A DNA stretch of 64,000 nucleotides, taken from contig OX344749.2 in the NCBI GenBank assembly GCA_947034885.2, forward strand, positions 3,735,501 through 3,799,500, read 5' to 3'. The translations under genes were made by a program, and so were the position numbers. Shown one piece after another: positions 12,801 through 28,228 of this stretch (position 1 is the stretch's first letter; every line of letters begins with the position of its first letter). Below the pieces are notes generated by a model. That model had not been told where the DNA came from, did not search any database, and was given only the letters and a program-made list of their open reading frames with translations. The stretch is from Thuidium tamariscinum. Taxonomy: Eukaryota > Streptophyta > Bryopsida > Hypnales > Thuidiaceae.

Positions 12801-13831
12801 AACCCTTGAAGGGCATAAAAGACAAAGGATGATACACAAAGAATACTAGGAAATCACAAAGAGTCGAAGTTATCTGTACTTCGGCATCCGGAAGTGTCTC
12901 TAGTGATGGCTACAGTAGTGAAACACTCAGATCACTGTGATCCTTCATCGATAACTTACGTCCGAAATTGTGAATACCTCTGAAAACTTTTACAATACTT
13001 TAGAGGAACTTTCAGAGATATTCATACAGATGGGATCGCACCAAGTTTCGTTCCATTGGCAGCTGGCAAAACGTTGATCAACAACAGAAGAACATCCCTA
13101 TTGATGACTGGACCTCCTCAAACCAACAGGTAAAGAAAACTGAATATAAACTTGGATTGGCACCAGCTTGAGGTACCCATTACCTGCAGAAACAAGATGC
13201 GAAATAGCTATTGAATTAAAGATATAACCCTAGATCGTCACACGTCAGCAGGATTTCGAAGTTCAATATCCAAGCAACCCGAGAGTCTTACCTAGATTCG
13301 AGACCAATCAAACATACACACGATAATACAAAAAACAAGAGAGTACCTTTATTGTGGAAGCCCCAGCTTGATGCTGATGCTCCAAAATTTCAAATCGAGA
13401 GTTGTCAACGAATATTTGACCGCTGAAAATGGGTGAATTGTTTCAGACTGGCATGTTCAGAATCTGCAACTCCTCTCCGTGATTTACAAACAAAACCTGC
13501 CCGTATTTCCGACATGCTGAACAGTCGACTTCTAGCTAGTTTCACATAAAAACACCCAGAATGTGGGGCCTGGGCTGAGGCGCCCTCTAGAAAACCCAAT
13601 GTAAGAAGACGTCCATGACCTAGATTTCCAATTCTATGAAAACTGTGCAGGAGGGAGGAACATCTGTCCAGAGTAAAGTGAATCCCCAACTGGTCCAACC
13701 CAACTACTATAAATACACAAGGAGAATAAACCTGGAGAACTGAAAACAAATGGATTCTAGTTTCGAAAAGTAAAAAAATAAAAACTTGACCCAATGTAGT
13801 GAAAGAGTGATTGTGAATCAAAATAAACGCA
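12801..13831. other. Downstream flank of the S6 kinase gene
   Basis: This is non-coding DNA downstream of the S6 kinase stop codon (that gene runs on the minus strand). The 3' UTR presumably occupies the part nearest 13832. A 180-codon minus-strand frame at 13405-13947 runs into the last S6K exon in another frame and is judged a shadow. No poly(A) signal can be assigned with confidence. Confidence 0.45.
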
Positions 13832-16668
<2,837 letters not shown>

Positions 16669-17780
16669 ATCTCTACACATAGCCACAATAGAACTAGAAT
16701 ACTCTCAGTAATTTCGAGATAAATTAAAAAACATAAAGCCCAGATGAATAGTTGATATAAGAGGGAAGCTCTAATTCAAAAGCACGAATAAATATCGTAA
16801 ATATTCGTGATGAATTCAAAGGGTTGAGGATAACTGCATGTCCTCTTACCTGAGATAAGCTTCAGCTTCCGTTAGACTTGCAACAGTTATGCAGATGCCC
16901 CTGCTAAACCCACAACTCTGTCCCACAAAGAAGGATAATAAGTAGAAACTCTTCCAAAACCAAGTTCCAAGGCCGCAAATGATCAAAAAGATTTTCCTGA
17001 CAAATCTTATGTTACTGAAAGATTCAATCTCTCCATACTTTCCCAGTATTCGAAATAGGTCGTGGTAGAAGAAGAAAAAGAAAGACGGAGGGGGAAGCGG
17101 GGTGGGGTGGGGTGGGGATTCTAAAATCTTGCTCATGCCAGCCAAGAATAATCATAACTTAAAAACTATTTGATTACCTATCAAACAGAATTTTTCCCGC
17201 AAAGCCTAACCCCTCTCCAGGAAATCCAAAAACAATAAACGAAGACGAGAAACGATAACGTAATTCTAAGAATGAAAACACATTAGACTGCACTGCTCAC
17301 ACTTCTTGACTGCCTCCCCGAAATGCAGAGTTCCAAAGACAATTACCTTGAGCTGCCTGCTTCCGTAGAGGTGAGAACACCGCCACCTAGACTAACTCAA
17401 ACTCTTGATCAAATATCCAATCCTCAAACGCCGAAAACCAACATGAAATCCACCTTCTCTAATTAATTAGGCTTTCAAATTAATAGTCATCCTTGCACTG
17501 GGGCTGCGAACGTGACCAACTCCTCACACCACCGGCATGTCGCCTTGAAACCCTAAGCCGGTTCTTAGGGCTCCCAGCACTCCACAGTCACATCGTCCCG
17601 AGCTTCGTAGACAGAAAAAGAAGAGGAGAAAACCAGCCGTCGGTTGGCAACAACAAAAACAAAGCGACGCAGTTCGTCCAGCAAGCTAAGTTACGCCCTC
17701 ACGCAAACCCACGCGAGTACGCAGAAGAAGAGGCGTGCTCTTCAACGCAACGTTGTTTGCGGAGGAGACCTCTTGTAACA
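16669..17780 (-). promoter_or_regulatory. S6 kinase leader with two probable introns, and promoter region
   Basis: On the minus strand, CTCAG|GTAAGA (exon end 16850) pairs with the acceptor ending at 16673, giving a 177-nt leader intron. Further upstream CTCAAG|GTAATT (exon end 17347) pairs with TTTAGCAG (acceptor ending 16901), leaving a 51-nt non-coding exon at 16900-16850 that lacks an ATG. First exon and promoter would lie above 17347. No clear TATA box is visible. The splice assignment is inference from consensus sites only. Confidence 0.5.
17099..17117 (+). other. Perfect G-quadruplex motif in the S6K leader
   Basis: Four runs of four G separated by single T residues. One-nucleotide loops are the most stable class of DNA quadruplex. 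It lies on the template strand of the S6K gene, within the inferred first leader intron, so the transcript itself is C-rich here. Confidence 0.8.
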
Positions 17781-17784
17781 TGAG

Positions 17785-18357
17785 GTAGGAAACGGCATGT
17801 GCGGGAAAATATTGGAATACAAGGGAAGAAAAGAATCAAAGGTTGGTTATCTCCGCAGGGCCCGCTCTACTTGACCGCCCGCCATAGCCAGAAGCTCAGA
17901 AACCAATGGCGTTCTAAATTTGGCACCGACCCCGCAGGAAAGCGTGTGGCCCCCTATTTCCGCAGGTGAAGATGAACCGGTGCCCGTCTGTCTGTCTGTC
18001 TGCTTTTTAGTGGCGGAGAGGTCAAGCTACAGGGCCCTTCACCGTTGCCTTGGAGTATCCAATGGATATGCTCGGTATTTCTTTATCTTATGCTGCAGAT
18101 GTTTTTCAGGCTATGGGAACTTGGGAAGACTAATTGGGGCTGTTCCCTTAGCTTTGAATTTTTTTAAATAAAAATGAAAATAAAAAGGTAAAATTTAATA
18201 ATAAATCATGTTAAAATTATCCTAAATTTAATTAAAATTTAATTAAAAGTATTATCTAATGTGGCAGTTGCTCAACCACATCAGATTTCTGATATGTTGA
18301 AGTTTCCAATCAATTGTAAACAAAGTTTTATTTTCTCCATCTAAGAAAATCATTTCA
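17785..18357. other. Spacer with a 33-nt hairpin relic
   Basis: No gene is seen. A (CTGT) repeat lies at about 17985-18002. At 18254-18286 is ATCTAATGTGGCAG...CCACATCAGAT, a hairpin also present in the elements at 34099-34441 and 61692-61956. The AT-rich DNA before it (18150-18250) resembles their cores, so this is probably a truncated CATTAG/CATAAG-family element. Confidence 0.45.
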
Positions 18358-18361
18358 TTAA

Positions 18362-19300
18362 CCCCTAAACCCCTAACAGCGTTTTCACCAAAAAAAACTG
18401 CTCCAAAACTGCCATTTCTAATACAAGAGCAATTTTTTTTCTAAAACAAATTTTTAACTCTTGTAACCGTAGGATCTTGTAGTAAGGTGGTTTGTAAACA
18501 TGTGGAAAAAATTTCAGAAATTTTCACCATGTAGATTGCAAGATATAAGCATTTGAATTGACAAAAACTGTTTTTTTATCCCTGCGAAAATCCGAGCAGC
18601 TGCACTTCACAAGGTCACATTTGTGTGAAAAAAAATTCAAAATGGTGGTTACTCTTTGAATTCATACTTCAATGCAAGTTGGCTAAATTCTCAAAAAATT
18701 TCAAACCATTTGGAATTGTACAACATATAGGAAAAAATAAGTAAGTAGAAAGAAGTAAAAAATGAGCCAAAATACTAAATTGTGAACATTTTATTCATGG
18801 AATTGAAAATTTTCAATCCCAATGGTTAAAATGTTGAAATAAACAATCTACACCTTTTGTTTTTATTTTTTTTCAAAAATATGAAAAATTGAATTAAATG
18901 AAGAATTTCAAACTTTTTTTGTGCTGTGGAGATTCTGTAACTGGCCGCAAACTACCCCAAACTCAAAATCTTCATAACTTTTGACTCATTGATCGGAATG
19001 GATTGATTCAAAGCTTTACATGTCTGTATAAACCTAAAGAACCAATTTGAAATTTCACTTTTCAAAAAAAAGTTTTTTTGAAAAAGTTTTTTCAGCTGCC
19101 CGGTCTGCCCGCCGAGCAAACAAAGTGACATATCATGCCATAACTTTTTATCCACAAAGTCAAAAGTTATGAAAATTGTTGGGCCTTAAAGCTACTCCTC
19201 GGACACACATTGTATCAAAATTTCAAAAAAAAACAAAAAAAACTCCATCCGTAGTGAGCTGCCCAAAAAATCTATAATCTCAAAAAACACTGTTTAGGGG
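18362..19300 (+). mobile_element. TTAA-flanked non-autonomous transposon, copy B (939 bp)
   Basis: The element begins CCCCTAAACCCCTAAC and ends GTTTAGGGG, with TTAA on both sides (18358-18361 and 19301-19304). The same body is found at 31622-32564 (same orientation) and 22362-23268 (inverted), and decayed at 2600-3335. No direct repeat beyond TTAA is visible. No reading frame of transposase length is present. TTAA target duplication with CC-starting ends is characteristic of the piggyBac superfamily; that assignment is inference. Confidence 0.8.
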
Positions 19301-19304
19301 TTAA

Positions 19305-20276
19305 ACTATTATGTACAATTCAAGCTTTGCAATTCGCTAAATTTTTATTTTTTAGAAGGGGGGTAAAGTAAAGCCACTGTTTTGCACTATTTGAGGACTC
19401 ACGATCTTTTTCAAGCTAAAAAAAAATGTAATATTCTCTTCAAATGAATATCACATTTCAAAATTTTGCATTCATAATTGAAGGTTGTCACACCTTCTTT
19501 GAGAATGAAACTCTTGTGGAGAATGAGGATGTAAGAGTATTCTAGGAGTCCTTCTCCATGAGGACAATGTCTCCCTTTTCAAAAATGTAGGATAAAAAAC
19601 AAAGAGAAATGGAGAATGGAGAAACTTCTTCATGCCTATTCTTTAGTTCAAGAAGAGAAGGAAAAAACTTTTCAATCTTCAAAGAATGGGTCCTCTACAA
19701 TTCCAAGAGAGTGTGCTATATTGACATTCTCCACAGATTGAGAATGGAAAAAAAAGGTGTAAGAACTTCTTATATTTCCAAGTGTTTTTATATTTGTTTT
19801 GCTCAGTTGTAAACTTGATATATTTATACACAAAATGTAAAAAATGATTTCCATTTGCAAAAATTCTACTAAATATGATTATTTTGAGTTGATACATTGG
19901 CAATGTAATAAGTGTTGATATTGAAGGGATCATTGCTATATGATTTAAAGAATCATGAAACTAATTTTGGTGCAAATTCTCGAGTGGATCACTTCTTGCA
20001 TTTTAAAAACCACATGTAGCATAATATAGCATGGGTTTTATTGTTTCAAGATAAAATTTATAAAGGATTTACAAATACAGTAGGGGACTTTCAAAATCAA
20101 AGATGCATTATAAGTAAAATAGGTAGCTAAAAAATCTCAAGTATTAAAAAATTTTACATATAATTTAAAGACTAGAGATTAGGATCTTGAAAATTATATT
20201 TAGTAGGGTTAGTTTTATTTAGAACTGATTTAGGATTTAGGATTTTAGGGATTAAGTTCTATGGCATGTGAAAGAT
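19305..20276. other. AT-rich gene-free DNA
   Basis: No supported gene. Overlapping frames at 19609-19933 on both strands are short and unrelated to anything recognised. GAGAATG-rich sequence at 19500-19750 shows weak internal repetition. Confidence 0.4.
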
Positions 20277-20483
20277 CATTAGGAGGGATTTGAGGCCTCT
20301 AGGAGATTGTAAGTTCCCACAGCTTAAAAACGTAGAATCTGCCGTGGGAGAGTAGTTTTACAGGAATCGTACGTGGTCGAGTGACTACCATGTCATAAAT
20401 GATTTACTTTTAGAATTTCTTTGTGAATTTTTTTCATATTTTAGGACCAAAAAAATAATTTTAAAAATTTATAAAAAAATTTA

Positions 20484-20514
<31 letters not shown>

Positions 20515-20611
20515 TAGGTTAATTGTTGGTTGACTATAGCCAACACTTCCCCAACAATTTCAGGAATAAACCCTAAAACAACCCTTGGGAGCCCTCAAAT
20601 CCCTCCTAATG
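20277..20611. mobile_element. CATTAG-family non-autonomous element
   Basis: The 335-bp element has near-perfect inverted ends CATTAGGAGGGATTTGAGG and its complement CCTCAAATCCCTCCTAATG (the left copy reads GAGGCC, the right GAGGGC just inside). AGTTCCCACAG lies near the left end as in its relatives, and the core is A/T with an (AT)n run at about 20492-20516. The ends match the copy at 11136-11505 (CATTAGAAGAAATCTGAGGG on its right side). Non-coding. Confidence 0.75.
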
Positions 20612-22357
20612 TAGTAGCTTTTGTTCTTTTGAGTGGTGTGTTCAAAATTGATTCTTGTTTAGAACCCATAGATGACATTTTTCATTTTCAAAGCATTGCA
20701 ATTTTTGTAAATTGTGATTCTATTATTTCCCTTTCATGCATTGTCAAATTGTGTTTTTTCATGCATTGTAGAAGTTCTTGTACATTCAATTTTTGGATTT
20801 TTGTGTATTGCAAGTGGTAAAATTGTCATTCTAGTTCACTTGATTGAATTTTACATACAAAAAGGATGTAACAAAGGAAAAAATATTGAGCCAAATAAAT
20901 ATCCCAATTTTTCATGCAAATTTCCTTGATCTTCTCTCTAACCTTCTTGCTTTTAACTTTCTCTTCAATTCACTTTTTTTTCCTTATAAAGAAAATATCC
21001 TAAAAAAAAATACTTTCACCTACACAATATAAGTAAATATAGGGTGCCATAATATAGGACATTTTCACAAATTATGTAATTATAGGGGACCATTTATTCA
21101 AGCCTTCAATATAAATAGCCCCCCCAAAATACTCCCTTGTCGCACGGTGGGGTATGAAATATACAAAGACTGATCCACCCAAGGGAGGTAGACTTTTTTT
21201 CTAACACTTTTTGGTCACATTGCTTTTTCATTCAATTAAAATCTTTTTTTTTTAACAATATAGACTACAAGAAATTGCATTAGCTTTGGTTTTACAAGTA
21301 ATGATAGATTGCATAATACAAGCCATTTTTTCAATTAAATAATGATACAAGTCTTCTTAATTTTGCCTTGGAGGTAAATAGCCACCCAAAAATTACCCCC
21401 TTGCTACATGTGGTGTAAAAAATATACAAAGAGTGACCCACTTGAGAACAAAGGGAAAAAAGCTAGTGGAGATCTTTGAAGTGAAGTTTCAATTGGAAAA
21501 AGAATCAACTAGTTGGAACTTATTCTAAGCTACCCTTCTTCTAGCTCAATAGTTAAAATTTATTAACCATCAATTATTTTTGGCAAATCAAATAGAAGTA
21601 GCTATTGTGGAGTCATTTACAATAGGATTTGTAGTTGAAGGATAAGTGATTGGATTGAGGGTGAATAATTTATTAGCAATTCAAGGCTAAACCTTGTATA
21701 CAAAAGACTCGAATCCTTTTTTCTATGAATTCTACCACCTACATAATTGTATTATGTAAACCACTAGTGCAAAAGGTGATCTATTTGTTTGCTAATTAAC
21801 CATTGTAGATTGTCTAATGTCTCAAATTGTGATAATTCAATTAGAAAAAGTGTTGGCAAGTAGTTTGCCACAACATTATTGAGCCCTATCAATTTGACAA
21901 TAACTCTGATTCTAAATTAGAATTTGATGAGGCAATTCAAGGCATTGTAATAATGTGAAGGGAAACATTGCCAAGAGCTCAAGTTGAACTTGGAACAAGA
22001 GCACTAGTTGTAGTGCCAATTGAAGGATTTTGAAGTAACTAACTAAAGACCTAGACAGGTTGAAGAGCCATAGTGAAGAGTAGGCTAGCAATTTTCTTAC
22101 CCTACAAAAAAATATGAAGATGGAAAAAGATTCTTGGATAGAAGCTACAATCTAATATATGGAGAAAATTTGACTTCAAAAGCAATAATATTTAGCTAAG
22201 GTAAAAGGGTGTAAGGACTAGTGAGCTATAGGAGATTGTCAAGTTAGGGAGATTGAAGCTTATAAAATGAACATCCAATTAATTTGATGTAGGTCTCAGA
22301 AGGCACAAGAGGATAAAAAGCAATAGGAGCTTCATCCTAGAGTGTTGCAAAATGATT
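20612..22357. repeat. AT-rich region with a direct repeat pair
   Basis: A block of about 80 bp, ATAGCCNCCCAAAA through AAATATACAAAGANTGA, occurs at about 21114-21185 and again at 21378-21445, roughly 264 bp apart. Frames at 20530-21032 are short and unrecognised. The rest (21450-22357) is non-coding filler, perhaps old retrotransposon sequence, with no diagnostic domain. Confidence 0.5.
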
Positions 22358-22361
22358 CTAA

Positions 22362-23268
22362 CCCCTAAAAGCCCATTGTCCCCTTCAGGAGACAATTTGA
22401 AGTTCGGGCGGGTTTCGTAGACCTCAATTTTTAATGAATCTTCTTGAAACTTTCTCATAAGATAGGAAAACTGATTAGCTTTGTGGAAATATAATTTTTA
22501 TTTCAATTGGTGCCAAGGAGAAAAAGTTATACTACAAAAATGCGGATTTTAACTCAGGGGGTAGAAAAATAAATCCACAAAAACTTGAAATTAAAATTAA
22601 TTTTTTTTTAATCTTATATATTATATTTTTTTCTACAAGTGAAGCTTTGATTCATTCCATTTGGATTAGTTATGTGAAAGTTATGAACAATCTTGTTTTC
22701 AGGCAGTTTTTGAAAAAATAACTTATAGGATTCATTTCTGAATGCAATTTTCACATTTTTTCAAAAGAAATGGCTTGACAAGGTTAAATTTGATTGATAG
22801 AACAATCTCACCATTGTGATTATTGTGTTTCAATTCCATCTTAGAGCTATTAACAATTTAATTTTTCTTTCAATTTTGGACCTACCTTTACTTAATAATT
22901 TTTTAAGGAATGAAAATCAAGAATTTTTTTTTGAAATTTTTTTTTAGACTTTCAACTCAATTCTTAGACACAAATTTCTTTTAATTAAAAGTCCATAGTA
23001 TAAGAAAATTCAACAAATGGAAATCAAATTCATTTGAAATTGCAAGACAATGTTTAAAAAAACTATGTTTTCCAACTTTGAATGCTCATATCTTCCAATC
23101 TATACGGTCAAACTTCATGAAATTTTTACCACATGATTTCAGGCAAACAAAGTAGAAGATCCTACGGTTAGATTCTATAAAAATACTTTTTGTTCTTTTG
23201 GATGAATGCAGCAAAAATGGCAGTTTTGAGTGGTTTTTGATAGAAAAATGGCCTTGGGCCTTTAGGGG
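22362..23268 (-). mobile_element. TTAA-flanked non-autonomous transposon, copy C (inverted)
   Basis: Ends are CCCCTAAAAG at left and CTTTAGGGG at right. The right flank is TTAA (23269-23272); the left flank is CTAA (22358-22361), one change from TTAA. Read on the minus strand the first 200 bp match copies B and D: AAAACTGCCATTT, then TAACCGTAGGATCTTCTA. The other side carries a GGGCGGGTTTCG stretch and is more diverged. There is no transposase. Confidence 0.75.
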
Positions 23269-23272
23269 TTAA

Positions 23273-24446
23273 AAAAGAGGCAAGTGGATGGCATGGAGAG
23301 ATGCCCGGAGAAATGTGATCAAAAGTTAATGAATTGAATAGGATTTGGACTTTGGAGACCTTGTTGAATTGAAATGATGAGATGCAATCATGGTTGGAGT
23401 AGCATTGTGAATTTATTTGAAATCTCTAAGACACCTTGCAATAGCAAGAAATCAATTCAATTTGCTTCCATTGTTTTCACTTTCTAATGATTTCAATAGC
23501 AACAGAATGCTATTCCAAAGTTGGTTGATGTTGATAAAGGCAAACTTTTTCTAATCTCAAATTTAATCAAGTTCAGAGGGTAGTATATACTAAATTTGAC
23601 CATTGTTATTTCAACATTGAAATCTTAGTAGAGGTTATTCTAAAACTTTTTTGGAGATGCTTGTTGAAAAAAAGATGTGCATGTGTATGTTTCTTATATA
23701 TCTATGGAATCAAATTAAAAAATTGATCACCAATGTTTTTCAATTTGTTATCATGAATATTAAATGAAATAATTCACCAAAAATGGAATTTCAATTTTTT
23801 GAAAATAAAATTTGGTGTGCTTGATTGACATGGTGTATGAATTGAATGTTAATTAGGCAAGACCAAAAAAATGTTAATTATATTCAATATCATACAAAAA
23901 AAATTCAAATAATACAATAGGCAATTTGTAAGATTATTGAACCCAATAAAACACTATTAAAACATAGTGGTGTAAATAGAGTGGCTTTCAAATTGTAAAC
24001 AAGTAGAGTGGTTTTCAAATTGCAGCACGAATTGGGTGACTATTGAATTGTAGCACAAATAGGGTCTCCTACCTTAGGTGTAGTTCCCTTTGTGTCACTT
24101 ACGTTGGCTCCGTCAGCTGCTTATTTCTCCACATCTGGAAATGGCATCCCTCAAATCGGCAGGTGTTGTCATCCACGAAGCTCATCCTCTTCCTGTCGAA
24201 ACGACAAAATCCGATGAAACATCGTCGTCCCCAAATCCGGGCGACGCCCACCGCAAGCACCAAATGGATCAAGTGTTCACAAGAACGCCACCTCTACAAC
24301 CTTTGCAACCGCCATTTGCACCGCCATTAATTCATCTCTCCCCATTACATCAGTTGCATGCCGAATTCCAGAACCATCCAGACGCTTCTCACTCTCGAAA
24401 TTCCATTATTTTCATCACTGGTCGCACTACTAATCAAACTCCAGCA
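23273..24446. promoter_or_regulatory. Upstream region of the alpha/beta-hydrolase gene
   Basis: 23273-24040 is AT-rich and empty. From about 24040 GC rises, consistent with promoter or leader sequence. Two in-frame upstream ATGs (24090 and 24141) sit in a frame continuous with the coding exon, so a longer N-terminus cannot be excluded. The short repeat AGAGTGGNTTTCAAATTG occurs twice at about 23980 and 24006. Confidence 0.45.
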
Positions 24447-27400
24447 ATGACAGAGCTCACAGCATCCATTCAGGGATCCATTTGCACCAGGAATTTGTCT
24501 TCTCCGTCTTGGGTATCATTGTCTCGAAGCTCTCTTTCAAATCCACCATCCAGTAGTGGTGGTGTGGTGGTGGTGAGAGTTGCAACAATTGGTGGGTGGA
24601 GACGACAACTGCCGATCGTGGCTGCTGGGACGAAGAAGGTCACAACCTCTCGTCGGGGGTCGGAGGCTTGGACGAGGCCCCTTCGTCTTGGTAACTCTCC
24701 GTTGATTTCTTACTGGATTGCACCATTTTTTTTCTGGATCCATCGTACGTAGATGAGTCCCATGATTAATTAATTGATGATTGACTGCAAATGTTTTCTG
24801 ATATATACCAGGTGAGTAGCAACGCTTCGCGTGATTTGTTGGAGAAATCAATGTGAAAGGTTTCTCACTTGAGATGAGTTTATTGGTTTGAAAAAAGACT
24901 TGAAAATTGAGCCGTGTATTCTGTTCATTGGTGTATCTACTATACAAGTTTTGACGCAGAGGAGCTGAGTTTGTTTATTGGGTAATTGTAGGTGAGGTGA
25001 GAGCTCAGAGGGGGAAGTCATTTGTGCGGGACGGTGGGTTACTCGTGCGTGCTGCAGCTATGGCGGAGACTGCCGTTGGAGAATCTCCAAGCACAGGTGA
25101 TCTGCTCGACCTATGCTCTCGTGTTACTTTCTTTAGAAGGACAAAGACTTTGTGCAGCTGTAAAATTTGTGGATCTGATCTGTCTTGTACTTCATAGGAA
25201 GAATCACTTCTGCAATCTTACTTTCGGAATTGGGAAATTGCCAATTTAGTGAAGATCTTGTGCTTGCGAAGTGCTCTCGTGTAATCATATAGATTCAAGA
25301 AAAGGGTGTTGAAAAGTGCGTGTTGATCGATGTCAAGTCATTCTTACTTTATGTTCTCGTCTCGTTGTAAGTTTGCGACATCAACCCTATTGCAGGAGAT
25401 GCACCCAATATTTGAGATAACTCTTCATGCTTGCAATTAGCGGATACAGGAACCTTAAATTATGCTGCCATGTTTTTGACATCAATTGTGAACAGGACTG
25501 GAACAGTTGCCATATAAGCAAGACGGATATAATTTCTGGACATGGCGAGACCACAAGGTGCATTATGTGGTGCAAGGCCAGGGTCCTCCCATTGTACTCA
25601 TTCACGGATTTGGCGCATCAGCTTTTCACTGGAGGTATGGGTAACTTAAATCCTGATAAGATCTAAGTTGGACTTCATTTTCTTTAAGCAATTTGGAGTG
25701 GGTTATATGTAAACTTCCCTTCGTCCAATTTTATCTGTTTTCTGACCTGCACATGCAATGTTTTCCACTGATTCTGGTGCTGTATAATTTCGTCCCGACT
25801 GTCAGAAGTTTATTTTTCACAATGTGATCAATCAAACTGATACTTTTTAAATCATAAATCCACGACCCTTTTTGGGTTGAAATCTTCCCTTCAGTTTGAA
25901 AATTCCTCGACATTGATCTGAGTAGTGGTTGTTTCTTTCCAGATATAACATCCCAGAATTGGCTAAAACTCATACAGTCTACGCCGTGTGCCTTTTAGGC
26001 TTTGGGCTGTCCGAGAAAGCACTGATAGATTACAGTGCCGACGTATGGAGGGATCAGGTGGCCGACTTCGTAAGAGAGGTGGTAGGGAAGCCAGCTGTTC
26101 TCGCAGGCAACAGGTAATTTTCTCTTGGACTCTTAGAAAATATCTCAAGCTAGGGTTTGTAAAACTGCTCCCTGCCACATTGAAATTATGCCATTTTACT
26201 GCTGCATGCAGGAGCTCCTGATAGTCGTTTTCTTAGGATTTTTAGGGTTGTTTCCTCTTGTTTTGAGTGTGAGCTTTCCTCTCATAAATTGTCCGCGTGT
26301 GCAGTGTTGGGGGGTTCACTGTTTTGAACACTGCTGCTGAGTATCCCGACCTAGTTTCAGGACTGGTGTTGCTGAATGCTTCCGGGCAGTTCGAAAGCTC
26401 ATCTCCAGAAGCGAAGCTAGGTGATGAGACTCCGGAGAAGGAGGTCATTGAAACCGAAGAATCAATTGTAAAACGCTTCCTTATCTCGCCCATTAAAAAC
26501 GTAGTTCAAAAGTATGCTATACTATTTGCCTTCTGGCAAGCCAAGCAGCCAGCGCGCATAAAATCAGTTCTCCTGAATGTAAGTGCACCTATTTTGACGT
26601 GGCTTTGCTACCGAGTGGATGTTTGTTTGTCATCTGACTCTTGCCAGTTGAACTTCACATACGGTAGCTGGATATTGTTTGCACATTCAATTCACTCTTT
26701 TCGTGATGCATGCAGGTATACAAAGATCAATCAAATGTTGATAACTACTTAGTACAGTCCATTGTTCAACCGACATCAGATCCAAATGCTGCGGAGGTTT
26801 ACTACAGGTACTTTTCTTTTTTGCTTCCAGGGCTACTTTTGATTGCGCAGGTTGAAGCGATTAGATTGAGATAACAAGAAATCCTCCAAATTAATTGGTG
26901 CAACAATCACTTTTTATTTGCTTTATTTTTTTTTCTTGAACGTCAACTTTACAAGTGCTAAGTCCAAGTAACAACAAAAAGCACGCTTACGTGGCTGTTA
27001 TGTTGGCATGCTAATTAAAGTATGTCGAGATCACCGGTTTCAAGCTACCTCAGTGAGGTAGTTGGACACTTGTTACCTCGAATGCTTCATGAGCCTGTGT
27101 TGCAAATAGAATGAATGATCTTAAGCTTGTTATCTCACCCCTAGTTCTACATAATGTTGGTTCGAATTTCAGTTTATTATCTCAAGGATGTTGCAAGGAC
27201 CTGTGAAACCGATCTAATATGGTTTTTAGGTTTATTTCATCTACCAATGCAAGGCTGGATCTCGTGGTTTGTTTGAACTGACCGGTGTCTGCTGTTGGAA
27301 CGGGACCTGACACATTGATGCCGAATGCAGACTGATGACGCGAGTGTTGCTCAAGCGGTCGAATCAGACAATCGACAAACTCGTGTCGCAGCTTTCCTGC

Positions 27401-27577
27401 CCAATGCTATTGCTCTGGGGTGAACTGGATCCTTGGATGGGGCCTTCCAAGTGCGACCAGTTTAAGAAGCTGTATCCCAAAGCCACCGTGGTACGCCTCC
27501 AAGCTGGTCACTGTCCCCACGATGAGGCTCCTGAGCAAGTGAACAAAGCTTTGCTCGATTTTGCAAACTCTGTTTAA
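24447..27577 (+). CDS. Plastid-type alpha/beta-hydrolase fold protein (At4g36530-like)
   Basis: Seven exons: 24447-24690, 24992-25096, 25496-25634, 25943-26113, 26305-26578, 26716-26807, 27331-27577, joining in phase to 423 residues. The first ~90 residues are Ser/Arg-rich with VRAAAMAETAVG, like a chloroplast transit peptide. The body shows PYKQDGYNFWTW, oxyanion HGFGAS, nucleophile GNSVGGF (Ser codon split by intron 4), acid loop WGELDPW and catalytic His in QAGHCPHDE. The Ser-Asp-His triad is therefore intact. It resembles plant At4g36530-type hydrolases, whose substrate I do not know; related chlorophyll dephytylases and pheophytinases share the fold. Odd point: VCLLGFG replaces the usual LDLLGFG, an Asp-to-Cys change. 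The start at 24447 is chosen because translation from it reads as a transit peptide. Confidence 0.92.
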
Positions 27578-28169
27578 ATGAGTTCTTATTGGTAGCTTTA
27601 CACAGAAGACCAGTTGTAATATTGTAGAACTCGCAGATGTCGTGAGCATAAATTCACCACGACTTGCATCTGTTTCCACTTTATCCAGGAGAGTCAGTTT
27701 GCATTACATTCAGCGAATCTCTTCAGAATGATTGAACAATAGTCTAAATTAATTGCGATAACGGCGATGTATTTCACAGCTTACAGAACATTGTCACTCA
27801 ACGCCACTTTGGTAAATGACTGAGCAAATATTAATCTCTTCTACGAGGTTTAGAGCCCCATCACATTCTTTGCTTTTGTGCCATTGCTCTCTTCAACTTC
27901 GATCTCTACTTTTTTCAACTGTTGGCGAGGTCTTCACAGAGATTAGAGCCCATCACAGTAAATGCATTTGTGGCATTCGCCAGTTTTACTGATCTGATAA
28001 TTCTTCCATTGTGAGTTCAGTGAGGCATCTGAAGGAAAGCCAGGATTCTACTTACAAGCAATTAATTGTTGATTGAGTTTTCAACTCCGCTTGCTTAACT
28101 TCGCAAAGTTGCGCGCCTGTTCAAGTTCAATTAATGAACTCTGGAGCCAGTCTTCAGTAGCCTGATTAA

Positions 28170-28187
28170 TTAGGAGGGAGGCATCAT

Positions 28188-28228
<41 letters not shown>

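Noticed and set aside
18362..18380. CCCCTAAACCCCTAAC resembles plant telomere repeat
   Set aside because: Only two units are present, and the sequence is the terminus of a transposon whose other copies lack the second unit.
21112..21450. Direct repeat pair as LTRs of a retrotransposon
   Set aside because: Only about 80 bp long and 264 bp apart, with no TG...CA ends, primer-binding site or coding domain between them.
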